The position numbers were made by a program, and so were the translations under genes. Under the pieces are notes generated by a model. The model was not told the DNA's origin. It did no database searches and saw only the letters and a program-made list of their open reading frames with translations. Positions 9,335 to 17,842 of a DNA stretch of 64,000 nucleotides are shown here, piece after piece; position 1 is the first letter of the stretch; each line of letters opens with the position of its first letter. The stretch comes from Planctomycetaceae bacterium (GTDB lineage: Bacteria; Planctomycetota; UBA1135; GCA-002686595), in contig WGMC01000014.1 of NCBI GenBank assembly GCA_016125265.1, positions 62,001 through 126,000 on the forward strand. Direction: 5' to 3'.

Positions 9335-10270
9335 ATGCAGGCACAGTCAGATGGGATGGCGCTGTTGCTCGGCCCCACGGGCACGGGCAAGAGCGAACTG
9401 GGTGTGGCCCTGGCGGAACGCCTCGGGGCCGAAATCGTCTCCCTCGACTCCATGCTCGTGTACCGCGGCATGGACGTGGGCACGGCCAAACCGGGGCCCG
9501 ACCTCCGTGCGCGGGTCCCGCACCATTGCCTGGACCTGGTGGCGCCGCCGGAGCGCTACGACCTGACGCGGTACCTCGCCGACGCGGCCCAGGCGGCCGA
9601 GGGGGCGCTGGGAAGGGGGCGGCGGGTCTTGTACGTGGGCGGCACGGCGCTCTACGCGAAGGCGCTGCTCGCCGGTGTGTTCGAGGGCCCCGCGCACGAC
9701 CCCGAGCTGCGCGCCGAACTGAACGCGCGGGGGGAGCGCCTCGGATCGCCGGCCCTCCACGCGGAGCTGGCGCTCGCCGACCCCGAGAGCGCCGCGCGCT
9801 TGCACCCCAACGACCTGAAGCGGGTCGTGCGCGCCCTGGAAGTGCTGCGGCTGAGCGGCCGCCGGCTCTCCGAGTGGCAGCGCGAGTGGCGCCAGGTGGA
9901 CGGCAGCCGCGCGCCGCTCGCGGCCCACCGCATGGCGGTGTTGACGCTGGAGCCCGAGCTCTACGAACGCCGCCTGGCCGAACGCGCCGCCCTGATGCTC
10001 GAGCGCGGTTGGATCGAGGAAGTGGAGCGCATCCAGGCGGAGGGCGGATTTGGTCCCACGTCGATCCAGGCCCTCGGGTACCGGGACGTGCTCGAGCACA
10101 TCCGCGGGAATCTTTCCCGCGTGGAGCTGACCGCGCGGGTCGTGCTGCAAACGCGCCAGTTCGCACGCCGCCAACGCACGTGGTTGCGCCAGTTCTCCGG
10201 TGCGTTGGCGGTGGATGCGGCCGCGCGGGACGCGATTTCGGTCCTCGCGCGCCACTTCACAGGCGAATGA
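9335..10270 (+). CDS. miaA: tRNA dimethylallyltransferase
   Basis: MiaA (311 aa) transfers a dimethylallyl group to N6 of A37 in tRNAs that read UNN codons. The P-loop GPTGTGKSE lies at residues 13-21, and the family motif LDSMLVYRGMDVGTAKP follows, where family members usually have SQIYRG. VPHHCLDLVAP and the tRNA-binding DLKRVVRALEVLRLSGR and ALGYRDVL motifs are present, and RQRTWLRQF marks the C-terminus. Length is normal. The ATG at 9335 was chosen over a second ATG at 9356 because it gives a short leader typical of the family. The downstream gene is convergent. Confidence 0.95.
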   Translation: MQAQSDGMALLLGPTGTGKSELGVALAERLGAEIVSLDSMLVYRGMDVGTAKPGPDLRARVPHHCLDLVAPPERYDLTRYLADAAQAAEGALGRGRRVLYVGGTALYAKALLAGVFEGPAHDPELRAELNARGERLGSPALHAELALADPESAARLHPNDLKRVVRALEVLRLSGRRLSEWQREWRQVDGSRAPLAAHRMAVLTLEPELYERRLAERAALMLERGWIEEVERIQAEGGFGPTSIQALGYRDVLEHIRGNLSRVELTARVVLQTRQFARRQRTWLRQFSGALAVDAAARDAISVLARHFTGE

Positions 10271-10291
10271 GCGCGCCAGGCGGTCTCGGTT

Positions 10292-10900
10292 TCAGTTGCC
10301 GAACGTGCGGCGCGGCGCGTCCGCGTTCTTCACGCGGAAGTCCTCGGGCGCCGGGGGCACACGCCGGGTGTGGCGCGAAACGCGGTTGCCGTCGCCGCGG
10401 AATCCCTCGGCGAACTCCTCGCCGCCGCCCTCTTCCAGGGTGCCGAAGAGCGAGTCGATCGGGATCGGCACGAACGCCGAGCCGCCGGTCGCACCCAGCA
10501 CCACCAGGCCGGTGGCGATGGAGGAGATGTGCATGTACGTGACCGGGTCCGCCAGGCTGTGCGGCGGGCGCTCGGCGCCGTAGTTCGGATCCAGCGGCTG
10601 CGAGGGGTTTTCCGGGTTCCGATTCAAGAAGTGGCGGCGCAGGGTCAGGTTGATGCCCTGCTTCTCCTGCCACTGGAAGTCGCGGTAGTTCTCGTACTTG
10701 CCGGTTTGTGTGCCCGGGTACCCGAGCAGGTGGTAGGCGACACGCGGTCCCACCGAGTCCGAGTTCCAGTGGTTGCGCTCCTCGGTCGAGGCGCTGCGGC
10801 AGCCGCTGGCCAGGGACACCAGGAGGGCCCCCAGAACGAGGGTGGCTGCCCGGGAGGTTGCCGGCGCGGCGCCGATGGGGTTCGCTTGGTTTGCGTGCAT
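10292..10900 (-). CDS. Hypothetical lipoprotein
   Basis: The 202-residue protein has a lipoprotein signal: hydrophobic ATLVLGALLVSLASGC with the lipobox cysteine at residue 34. The mature part contains NHWNSDSVGPRVAYHLLGYPG and later VTYMHISSIATGLVVLGATGGSAFVPIPIDSLFGTL, a glycine-rich hydrophobic stretch that may insert into a membrane. No enzyme motif is visible and I do not recognise the family. The ATG at 10900 is the one that places the signal peptide correctly; reading frame upstream is basic and proline-rich without sense. Outer-membrane attachment through the Lol pathway is an inference, and lolC/lolD lie further along in this window. Confidence 0.7.
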   Translation of the reverse strand: MHANQANPIGAAPATSRAATLVLGALLVSLASGCRSASTEERNHWNSDSVGPRVAYHLLGYPGTQTGKYENYRDFQWQEKQGINLTLRRHFLNRNPENPSQPLDPNYGAERPPHSLADPVTYMHISSIATGLVVLGATGGSAFVPIPIDSLFGTLEEGGGEEFAEGFRGDGNRVSRHTRRVPPAPEDFRVKNADAPRRTFGN

Positions 10901-11184
10901 GGCAATGGGGAGCGGGCCTGCTCGTCCCGGCCGGGGGGAGCGGGGGTGACGGGGCCCAGCCAAGTGGGTCCGCGCCGGGGGGACGGGACGTAGTCGGGGG
11001 AGTCTAGGGACGCTTCGGTGGGGGGTCAACGAGGGGAGTCGGGTTCGGTCCCCGACCTGGTGGGATCCGGGTGGGGGGCGTGGGCCAAGGCCTGCGAACA
11101 ACGGCGGGCGCCTGGGCTCGCCCTGCCACGGGGGGCCCCGAGCCGCTACCCTCCTCGCCCCCCTCCTATCCCGTGGAACGCCCA

Positions 11185-12492
11185 ATGGAACGCAAGATCT
11201 ACCGCGTCGTGCGCGGCATGCGCGACCTCCTGCCCAAGGACCTGGTGGCCTGGCGCCGGCTGGAGGCCCACGCGGCCGACTTGGCCCGCCGGTTCGGCTA
11301 CCAGGAGATCCGCCCCCCCCTCCTCGAGGAAACGGAGCTTTTCCGCCGCTCCGTCGGCGAAGTGACGGACATCGTCGAGAAGGAGATGTTCACGGTCGAA
11401 CGCGGAGAGCACTCGTTCACCCTGCGCCCCGAGGGCACGGCCGGCGTCGTGCGCGCCTACGTCGAAGCGGGTTTTGCCAAGACTGCGCCGCTGCAGAAGT
11501 TGTGGTACCTGGGGCCGATGTTCCGGTACGAGCGCCCGCAGAAGGGCCGCGAGCGCCAGTTCACGCAGTTTGGCGTCGAGTGCATCGGCAGTTTGGATCC
11601 GCGGCTCGACGCGGAATGCATCGCGCTCGCGGTGCGCTTCTTCGAGGGGCTTGGGCTCGGCGCCGCGGGTGGTCTCGAGGTGCGCATCAACTCCATGGGC
11701 GACGGCGACGACCGCGATCGGTTCCGCGAGGCGGTGCGCGCCTTCGTGGCGCCGAAACTGGCGCAGTATTCGGAAGACAGCCAACGGCGCTTCGAGCGCA
11801 ACGTGCTGCGCATCCTCGACAGCAAGGATCCGCGCGACATCGAGTTGAACCGCGGCGCGCCGCAGTTGATCGACTTCTTGAGCGACGAGAACCGCGAGCA
11901 CTTCGACAAGGTGAAGGGGTGTCTCGGGGCGATCGATGTGAAGGTCGTCGTCGATCCGACGGTCGTGCGCGGCCTCGACTACTACACCCGCACGATCTTC
12001 GAGGTGCACTATCCGGCGCTCGGCGCGCGCAGTGCGCTCTGCGGGGGCGGCCGTTACGACCACCTGGTCGAGCAGCTCGGCGGGCCGTCGGTCCCCGCGG
12101 TCGGTTTTGCGATTGGATTCTCGGGCACGTTGTTGGCGCTCCAGGAACTCGGACTGCTCGCCGACGACGAGCCCACTGGTCCCGACGTGCACGTGGTGCT
12201 CGCCGACGGTGTAACCGAGTTGGAGGGTCTCCTGCTCGCCGACCAACTGCGCCAAGCGGGGCTTTCGGCCGCGTTCGACGCCGAGGGCCGGCGCATGAAG
12301 GCGCAGATGAAGAACGCGGTGCGCTCGGGCGCCCGTCTGGCCGTGATCCTCGGCCCCGAGGAACTCGAACGCGGCGAAGTGCAAATCAAAGACCTCCTCA
12401 GCGCGGAACAGAGCGCCGTGCCGCGCGCACAACTGCCCGAACGCGCGCGATTCCTCCTGGCCCAAGTCCCCCCGACCCAAGTCGCCCCATGA
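11185..12492 (+). CDS. hisS: Histidine--tRNA ligase
   Basis: HisRS (435 aa) is a class II aminoacyl-tRNA synthetase that charges tRNA-His. Class II motif 1 is around FGYQEIRPPLLEETELF, motif 2 is FRYERPQKGRERQFTQFG, and the histidine-A box is GLDYYTRTIFE. The adenylate-binding glycine-rich GGGRYDHLVEQLGG is followed by motif 3 in VGFAIG. The C-terminal anticodon-binding domain starts near DVHVVLADG. About 280 bp upstream hold no gene. The ATG at 11185 begins the typical opening residues MERKIYRVVRGMRDLLP. The stop overlaps the nadD start (ATGA). Confidence 0.97.
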   Translation: MERKIYRVVRGMRDLLPKDLVAWRRLEAHAADLARRFGYQEIRPPLLEETELFRRSVGEVTDIVEKEMFTVERGEHSFTLRPEGTAGVVRAYVEAGFAKTAPLQKLWYLGPMFRYERPQKGRERQFTQFGVECIGSLDPRLDAECIALAVRFFEGLGLGAAGGLEVRINSMGDGDDRDRFREAVRAFVAPKLAQYSEDSQRRFERNVLRILDSKDPRDIELNRGAPQLIDFLSDENREHFDKVKGCLGAIDVKVVVDPTVVRGLDYYTRTIFEVHYPALGARSALCGGGRYDHLVEQLGGPSVPAVGFAIGFSGTLLALQELGLLADDEPTGPDVHVVLADGVTELEGLLLADQLRQAGLSAAFDAEGRRMKAQMKNAVRSGARLAVILGPEELERGEVQIKDLLSAEQSAVPRAQLPERARFLLAQVPPTQVAP

Positions 12493-13142
12493 GCATCGGT
12501 CTATCCCAATCGGCGCGGCGCGCCCGTCGCCTGGCCCTGTTCGGCGGCTCCTTCGATCCGGTGCACGCGGCGCATCTGGCGTGTGCGCGCCTCGCACTCG
12601 AGCACGGCGAAGTGGACCACGTGGTGTTCATCCCGGCGGCGCGTTCGCCGCTGAAGGCACAAGGGCCCACGGCTTCGGGACCCGAGCGCATCGCGATGCT
12701 CGAAACGGCCATCGAAGGCATGGATCACTGCTCCACGTGGGACGTGGAGATCGTGCGTCCCGCGCCCAGCTACAGCGTCGACACGGTGCGGGCGCTGCTG
12801 GCGGAGCGCGCGTCGTCGCCGCCTTCGCGGCTGTGCTTTCTGCTCGGCGGCGACCACCTCGAGGCGCTGCCCCTCTGGCGCGAGGTCGAAACCCTGTTCG
12901 AGCTGTCCGAGCCGCTCGTCGTTTCGCGCGAGGCGACGACGAAGGAGCGCATCCAGCAACTCGAGGGACGTGTGCCCCAGCCGCTCGTGGCGCGCCTGCT
13001 CGCGGGTTTGATCGAGGCGGAGCCGATCGAACTCTCCTCCAGCGAACTGCGCCAGCGCCTGGCCACCGGCCAGGACCCGGGCGCGGCGCTTCCGACCGGT
13101 GTGTGGAACTTCATCCGCGGGCGCGGTCTCTACCGGCGTTGA
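12489..13142 (+). CDS. nadD: Nicotinate-nucleotide adenylyltransferase
   Basis: NadD (217 aa) joins nicotinate mononucleotide to AMP to give deamido-NAD, the step before NAD synthetase. The nucleotidyltransferase signature GGSFDPVHAAHL is at residues 19-30, with the catalytic histidine pair H26 and H29. FIPAARSPLK and LLGGDHLEALPLW follow as family elements, and SSSELRQRL corresponds to the ISSTxIR motif near the C-terminus. The start overlaps hisS by 4 bp and the stop overlaps the next gene start (TTGA), so all three are likely translated from one message. Confidence 0.95.
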   Translation: MSIGLSQSARRARRLALFGGSFDPVHAAHLACARLALEHGEVDHVVFIPAARSPLKAQGPTASGPERIAMLETAIEGMDHCSTWDVEIVRPAPSYSVDTVRALLAERASSPPSRLCFLLGGDHLEALPLWREVETLFELSEPLVVSREATTKERIQQLEGRVPQPLVARLLAGLIEAEPIELSSSELRQRLATGQDPGAALPTGVWNFIRGRGLYRR

Positions 13143-14092
13143 GTGCGGAGTGGTTTGGCGCCGCGGCGGCGGCGGCCGCGGCGCTGCTCGTGACCGTGCC
13201 GCTCGCGCGAGCGGCGCGCGCGGTGGGGCTCGTCGATCCGCGCCCGAGTGGGCCCGTGCCCGCGCGCAAAAAAGGCCAACCGGCGATCCCGATGGCCGGG
13301 GGCGCGGTGGTGCTGTTCGCGGTGGGGGCGGTTGCACTGGCGCAGTCGTTCGCGGCGGGTGGGGATTCGTCGCAGGTGCTGGGGTTCGATCCGTCGCAGT
13401 TGCTGGGGCGGTCCTGGCACCTCGCGTTGTACGCGCTGGGGCTCGCGTTCTTGGCGGGGCTCGTCGACGACTTCTGGCCCGGTGGGCTTGCGCCGGTTGC
13501 GAAGGTGGCAGTCGAAGTGCCCGCGGTGGCGTTTGGCGCGCTCGCACTCGCTGCGCAACTGGGGTGGGAGGGCCCCGCCGCGCTCTCTGGGCTCGCCCTG
13601 GTGGTTTTCGCCGCGCTGCAGGTGGCGAACACTTGGGACCACGCGGACGGCTTCTGCGCGGGCGCGGCCGCGGTGGGGCTGGTGGGGCCGGCGCCGGTGT
13701 TCGCGGGGGCGCTCCTTGGCTGGTTGCCCTGGAACCTGAACCGCCAACCGGGCCGCGCTCCGACGTGTTTGCTGGGGGACAGCGGCAGCCATCTTGTCGG
13801 CATGGCGATCGTGTTGGTGCCCGCCGCTTGGCCGGCGTTGACCGTCGCGGCGCTCGATTTGGCGCGCGTGGCGCTGGAGCGTGTGCGCACGGGCGCCCGT
13901 CCGTGGCACGGCGACCGCCGCCACCTGGGCCAACGTTTGGCCGCGGCAGGTGTGAGCCCACGGACTGCCGCATTCGCGCAAGCGTTCGCGGTGGTGCCCG
14001 CGGTGCTCAGCTCCAGCCTGGGCCAGCCCCTCTTGGGCTACGCCGCAACGGCGGCTGCGTACCTGGTGCTGCTGCGCGCGACGCGCCGTTGA
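13139..14092 (+). CDS. MraY/WecA-like phospho-sugar transferase (GT4 family)
   Basis: This 317-residue polytopic membrane protein has the ordered motifs of the polyprenyl-phosphate N-acetylhexosamine-1-phosphate transferase family. The entry motif PRPSGPVPARKKGQPAIPMAG comes first, followed by LVDDFWP (the Asp pair that binds metal), the NTWDHADG motif, the LLGDSGSHLVG motif, and ARPWHGDRRHLGQRL near the C-terminus in place of the usual HxHH. These match WecA/TagO more than MraY. The family moves a sugar-1-phosphate onto undecaprenyl phosphate at the inner membrane. Its start is a TTG overlapping the nadD stop (TTGA); no ATG or GTG is better placed. Which sugar it uses cannot be read from the sequence. 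No other glycan gene is adjacent. Confidence 0.8.
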   Translation: MSAEWFGAAAAAAAALLVTVPLARAARAVGLVDPRPSGPVPARKKGQPAIPMAGGAVVLFAVGAVALAQSFAAGGDSSQVLGFDPSQLLGRSWHLALYALGLAFLAGLVDDFWPGGLAPVAKVAVEVPAVAFGALALAAQLGWEGPAALSGLALVVFAALQVANTWDHADGFCAGAAAVGLVGPAPVFAGALLGWLPWNLNRQPGRAPTCLLGDSGSHLVGMAIVLVPAAWPALTVAALDLARVALERVRTGARPWHGDRRHLGQRLAAAGVSPRTAAFAQAFAVVPAVLSSSLGQPLLGYAATAAAYLVLLRATRR

Positions 14093-14179
14093 CCGGCATC
14101 CGAGGGGATGGCGCGGGCCGACACGCGACGCTGCCACCACACAACGACGGTTGTGTTTCAAAACGATGCATGCGCGGCC

Positions 14180-14272
14180 GGGTGCGCGGGCCTCCCGGCC
14201 CGCCTTGGAGCGCGTGGGTGTTTTGTCGATCCCGCCCCACTTCCCAAGGCGGGGCAGGAGGCCCGCGCACCC
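14180..14272. repeat. Intergenic inverted repeat, family R1 copy 1
   Basis: Left arm 14180-14208 and right arm 14244-14272 are 29-nt inverted copies with two mismatches, separated by about 35 bp. The arms begin GGGTGCGCGGGCCTC and end GCCCGCCTTGG. A second copy of the same family lies at 20432-20568. The trailing motif GCGCCCCTAC next to it supplies the stop codon of the downstream minus-strand gene. Confidence 0.85.
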
Positions 14273-14286
14273 GGCGGGCCGCGCCC

Positions 14287-15621
14287 CTACGGACCGCCCC
14301 GCAACAACTCCGCGGCAACGGCTTCGAGCAGCGGGCGGCGGTCGGCCGGCAGTGCGGCGCGCGCGCGCAGCACCAGGTCCCGCGCCACCGCGCTCCGTCC
14401 GCTCGCGGCGGCGATCCGAACCAGTTCCGCGAACGTCGCGTCCGACGGGTCGAAGTTGACGAGCCGGTCCGCCACCGCGTTGGCCTCCACCCGGCGGTCC
14501 GTGCGGAGCAGCGGCCCAAACCAGAGGAGCCCCTCATTCACCGCGCGCTGGCGCGACAGCAACTGCAGGTTCTCCGCGCCCGGCACGGGGTGCTGCGCCG
14601 CGCGGCGCTGCTCCTCGATGCGCTGCTCCAAACGCCCCAGCGGATCGCCGGCGCCCTCCAGTGCATCACGATCCCGACCCGCGGCGACCAGATCCCGCGC
14701 CACTTCCTCGAAGAGCGACGCCCGCAGCGTGCGCCCCGGCGCATCCGGAGCCGCCAAGGCGTCGTAGAGCGCGAGCACATCCCCGCGCCGCCCGATCGCC
14801 CGCGACAGCGCCGCAAAGTCCGCCGCCACGCCTCCCTTCGCGAGGCCCGCCACCAGGCTCGCCCGCGCCTGCGCCTGGCGTGTCTCGAGGGCCAACCGCG
14901 CCGCCTCGTGGTCGCGCGCCACACGCCCGAGTTGTGCGATCACGGGCCCGTTGCGCAGGGCCGCGAAGGTCGGATCCTTCGATGCACCCAGGTCGTAGCA
15001 CCAAAGGAGGTGTTCCAGGGCCTCGCCAAACGCCTTCTCGGCGACCAGCACGTTGGCCAGTTCCAGGCGGCGCAGGGGGCGTTCCATGTCCGCGGGCGAG
15101 AGGGTCGCCGCGAGCGCCCGGGAAGGGCGCGCCGCCTCCAGGAGACCGCTCAAGCTGCGCGCCAGCTCCGGCCCCTCGCGGTGCCCGACGAGGCGGCCGA
15201 TCTCGCGCTCACCCGCCTCCAGCACGAGCACCGCGGGCAACTCGTCGATGCGGTGGCGCAGGAGCCACGCCTCCAAGTCCGCTTCCGGCAGCCGGGGCAC
15301 GTCGAGGCGCAGGGCGATGGAGCGCTCCCCCAGGAGCCGCACCACATCCTTGTCCGCGAGCGCTCCCGCGGCAAAGCGCTGGGATGGCCCCGACCAATCC
15401 GCGAGGGCCACGACCACCATGGGCAGGCGCGCGGCCTTGGCGGCGGCGGGGGCGGCGCCGAGCGCGATCGCGCGCAGACCGGTTTCCGCGGCGGCCGGCG
15501 GCACGTCCGTCGTACCGTCGGTCACGCGGGGTGCGGGCTCTTGGGCGAGCGCGGAGCTCGTCCCCGGGCTCGACGACAGCGCGAAGGGCACACAAACCAG
15601 GATCCACGGCGCGGCAAACAT
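14287..15621 (-). CDS. Exported thioredoxin-like protein lacking the CXXC cysteines
   Basis: The 444-residue protein has a signal peptide (APWILVCVPFALSSS, cut after ALA near residue 26). A thioredoxin-fold domain occupies roughly residues 55-170: the beta strand LPMVVVALADWSGPSQRF is followed later by ELPAVLVLEAG with the cis-proline P129. The active-site position reads W76-S77-G78-P79-S80, whereas a redox thioredoxin has WCGPC, so both cysteines are serine. The remaining 270 residues are alanine-rich helices that resemble TPR-type repeats. Disulfide exchange is therefore not possible through this site, and a chaperone or scaffold role is an inference. The ATG at 15621 is set by an AAGGAGG Shine-Dalgarno nine bases upstream; two further in-frame ATGs at 15630 and 15645 are less well placed. 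Confidence 0.75.
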   Translation of the reverse strand: MFAAPWILVCVPFALSSSPGTSSALAQEPAPRVTDGTTDVPPAAAETGLRAIALGAAPAAAKAARLPMVVVALADWSGPSQRFAAGALADKDVVRLLGERSIALRLDVPRLPEADLEAWLLRHRIDELPAVLVLEAGEREIGRLVGHREGPELARSLSGLLEAARPSRALAATLSPADMERPLRRLELANVLVAEKAFGEALEHLLWCYDLGASKDPTFAALRNGPVIAQLGRVARDHEAARLALETRQAQARASLVAGLAKGGVAADFAALSRAIGRRGDVLALYDALAAPDAPGRTLRASLFEEVARDLVAAGRDRDALEGAGDPLGRLEQRIEEQRRAAQHPVPGAENLQLLSRQRAVNEGLLWFGPLLRTDRRVEANAVADRLVNFDPSDATFAELVRIAAASGRSAVARDLVLRARAALPADRRPLLEAVAAELLRGGP

Positions 15622-15630
15622 GAAAAGCAT

Positions 15631-15637
15631 CCTCCTT
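15631..15637 (-). promoter_or_regulatory. Strong Shine-Dalgarno deciding the start of the thioredoxin-like gene
   Basis: AAGGAGG on the minus strand abuts an in-frame ATG at 15630 (spacing 0) and lies 9 bases before the ATG at 15621. A ribosome would use the second, which also starts directly at the signal peptide. Confidence 0.7.
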
Positions 15638-15716
15638 AGATGCATCCTCGAAAGCCGAGCTCCCCGGCGCAAGCGTGGGCAAGCGGCGGGTTCCGCCCGG
15701 TAGACTGGGGGATCCC

Positions 15717-16409
15717 ATGGGCACCCGCACACCCCCGATCCGCATCTCCCCGTCGCTCCTTTCCGCCGATTTCGCGCGCCTGGGCGAGGACGTGCGCCGC
15801 GCCGAGGACGCGGGTTGCGATTGGCTGCACGTGGACGTGATGGACGGCCATTTCGTGCCGAACCTGACGATCGGAGCGCCGGTCGTCGCGGCCTTGAAAC
15901 GCGTGGCCCGCGTGCCGCTCGACGTGCACGTGATGATCTCCGAGCCCGTGCGCTACGCCCCCGACTTCCAGCGCGCCGGCGCCCACGTCTTGACCTTCCA
16001 CTACGAAGTCACCGGCCCCGAGCACACCGCCGCCGCGATCGCGCGCCTGAAGGAGCTCGGCATCCCGAAGGTCGGCATCGCGATCAACCCCGACGCCCCG
16101 GTCGAACCCCTCGAGCCGTTCCTGGCGGATCTCGACCTCGTGCTCGTGATGAGCGTCTTCGCCGGCTTCGGCGGCCAGAAGTTCCTGCCCGACGTGCTCG
16201 AAAAAGTGCGCTGGCTGCGCCGCACGGGCTTCGACCGCGACGTGCAGATGGACGGCGGCATCAACCGCGAAACGCTGCCGCTCTGCGTCGAAGCCGGCGC
16301 CAACGTCCTGGTCTCCGGCTCCGCCCTGTTCGGCGCCCCCGAACTGGCCGCCGAGATCCGCCACTACCGCGAGTTGGCGCAGATGGCGGGCGGCAACATC
16401 CGATCGTAG
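15717..16409 (+). CDS. rpe: Ribulose-phosphate 3-epimerase
   Basis: Rpe (230 aa) interconverts ribulose 5-phosphate and xylulose 5-phosphate in the pentose phosphate pathway. The TIM-barrel motifs are ISPSLLSADF, WLHVDVMDGHFVPN (metal-binding and catalytic Asp), DVHVMIS, MSVFAGFGGQKF, and MDGGIN with the second catalytic Asp. One oddity is FAGFGGQ where most family members have a proline (PGFGGQ). The ATG at 15717 was selected because the earlier in-frame start would add 14 residues with no family likeness. The gene diverges from the thioredoxin-like gene. Confidence 0.95.
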   Translation: MGTRTPPIRISPSLLSADFARLGEDVRRAEDAGCDWLHVDVMDGHFVPNLTIGAPVVAALKRVARVPLDVHVMISEPVRYAPDFQRAGAHVLTFHYEVTGPEHTAAAIARLKELGIPKVGIAINPDAPVEPLEPFLADLDLVLVMSVFAGFGGQKFLPDVLEKVRWLRRTGFDRDVQMDGGINRETLPLCVEAGANVLVSGSALFGAPELAAEIRHYRELAQMAGGNIRS

Positions 16410-16608
16410 GCGTCGAGCCGGGTCCAAGGTCTCGGCAGGGGCTAGGAGGAAGCTGGAAGCCGTCTGGGGGGGCCCTACGGCCTTCCGGGGACCCCCCCTG
16501 GGGCTCTAGGGGCTTCCCGAGGGGTGGGTGCTTGGCACGGGCGGGCCCGGGAGCGTAGATAGGGGGTCCGCGCGGGGGTGATTTCGCTTCCGTCCGGGCC
16601 CTACCACG

Positions 16609-17631
16609 ATGACGCCGCCCAAGGACAAGGAACAGAAGGTCGACGCGCCGGACGAGTCGCTCTCCGAGACGCGCCTCTCGCGTTTCCGCTTCTCGAAGAA
16701 GAAGGACATGCCCGGGGGGCTGTGGCTCAAGTGCGAGAGCTGCAGCCAGATGATCTACCGGAAGGAGCTCGAGGAAGCGGGCCGTGTGTGCCCCTCCTGC
16801 GGGTTCCACTTCACCTTGCCGGGGCGTGAGCGCATCCAGTTGCTGGCCGACCCGGACTCCTTCGCCGAGCACTTCGCGGAGATCACGGGCCTCGACCGGT
16901 TGTCGTTCACCGACAAGATCCCCTACGGCGAGAAGTTGGTGCAGACCGCCAAGCGCACGGGTCAGAACGAGGCCCTCATCGCGGGCACGGCGTCCATCGA
17001 AGGACGAGCGGTCGTCCTCGCAATCTTGGACTTCAGCTTCATGGGCGGTTCCATGGGCGAAGTGGTGGGGGAGAAGTTCGCCTTGGCGTGCGATTTGGCG
17101 CGCGCGAAGGGGCTGCCGCTCGTGTGTTTCACGAGCTCGGGTGGCGCGCGGATGCACGAGGGTGCCCTCAGCCTGATGCAGATGGCGAAGACCTGCTCCG
17201 CGCTGCAATCGCTGCACGACGCGGGTGGCATGTCGATCTGCGTGCTGACACACCCGACCACGGGCGGTGTGACCGCATCGTTCGCGACCGTGTGCGACCT
17301 GACCCTGGCGGAGCCGGGTGCGCTGATCGGTTTCGCGGGGCCGCGGGTCATCGCGGCCACGTTGAAGCAGGAGTTGCCCGCCGGGTTCCAGCGCGCCGAG
17401 TTCTTGCTCGAGAAGGGCATGCTCGACGCGATCGTGGAGCGCTCGAGCCTGCGCGCGACGCTCGCGAAGCTGCTCGACTACGCGCCGATGGCGCGCGGTG
17501 TGGCCCTCGCACCGACGACGAGCACGGGAAGCGCGGATGCGAAGGGAGTGGCGCCCGCCTGGAGTGCGACGCAGGCGGAAGTGTTGGGCTCCCGCCGACC
17601 CACCGCGCCGAAGACACCGCGCAAGGCCTGA
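16609..17631 (+). CDS. accD: Acetyl-CoA carboxylase carboxyltransferase subunit beta
   Basis: AccD (340 aa) is half of the carboxyltransferase that makes malonyl-CoA for fatty acid synthesis. The N-terminal zinc ribbon is complete: C42, C45, C61 and C64 in CESC and CPSC. The crotonase-like core follows with LAILDFSFMGGSMGEVVGEK, FTSSGGARMHEGALSLMQM and HPTTGGVTASFA, then GFAGPRVIAAT and the end of the core near GMLDAIVERSSLRATL. Compared with about 290-300 residues usual in the family, there is an alanine/threonine-rich tail of some 45 residues. accA is not in the window. Confidence 0.96.
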   Translation: MTPPKDKEQKVDAPDESLSETRLSRFRFSKKKDMPGGLWLKCESCSQMIYRKELEEAGRVCPSCGFHFTLPGRERIQLLADPDSFAEHFAEITGLDRLSFTDKIPYGEKLVQTAKRTGQNEALIAGTASIEGRAVVLAILDFSFMGGSMGEVVGEKFALACDLARAKGLPLVCFTSSGGARMHEGALSLMQMAKTCSALQSLHDAGGMSICVLTHPTTGGVTASFATVCDLTLAEPGALIGFAGPRVIAATLKQELPAGFQRAEFLLEKGMLDAIVERSSLRATLAKLLDYAPMARGVALAPTTSTGSADAKGVAPAWSATQAEVLGSRRPTAPKTPRKA

Positions 17632-17653
17632 CGGGCGTCGGCGTCGGATCGCG

Positions 17654-17722
17654 GCGCCATGGGCCGGGCCTTCAGCCCGGAGCCGCACTCCCCGTGGTAC
17701 CTGGGGCGTTGCCCCAGGCTAC
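17654..17722 (+). repeat. Double-hairpin repeat, family R2 copy A
   Basis: This 69-bp unit carries two palindromes, CCGGGCCTTCAGCCCGG and CCTGGGGCGTTGCCCCAGG, with a variable 11-bp spacer. The second copy B at 18056-18124 has the same layout and spacer length. An additional fragment of the second palindrome follows at 17728-17745. Confidence 0.85.
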
Positions 17723-17842
17723 GATCGGGCGGGGCGTTGCCCCTTCCGGACTAGCGGTCGCCACCGCGTTGCCACCGGTGCATGCGCGACGAATCGCCCC
17801 ATTGGACCGCGCGCGTCGGCCGACAAACGCAACGCACATCGC

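Noticed and set aside
11038-11056. Small hairpin (6-bp stem) upstream of hisS as a regulatory leader
   Set aside because: Too short, and no antiterminator or histidine-codon leader peptide could be found.
15645-15675. Longer start of the thioredoxin-like protein beginning beyond the ATG at 15621
   Set aside because: Shine-Dalgarno spacing and the signal-peptide position both favour 15621.
16468-16500. A GC-rich inverted sequence after rpe as an intrinsic terminator
   Set aside because: The stem is imperfect and no T-run follows; it may be a folding artefact of the GC-rich sequence.
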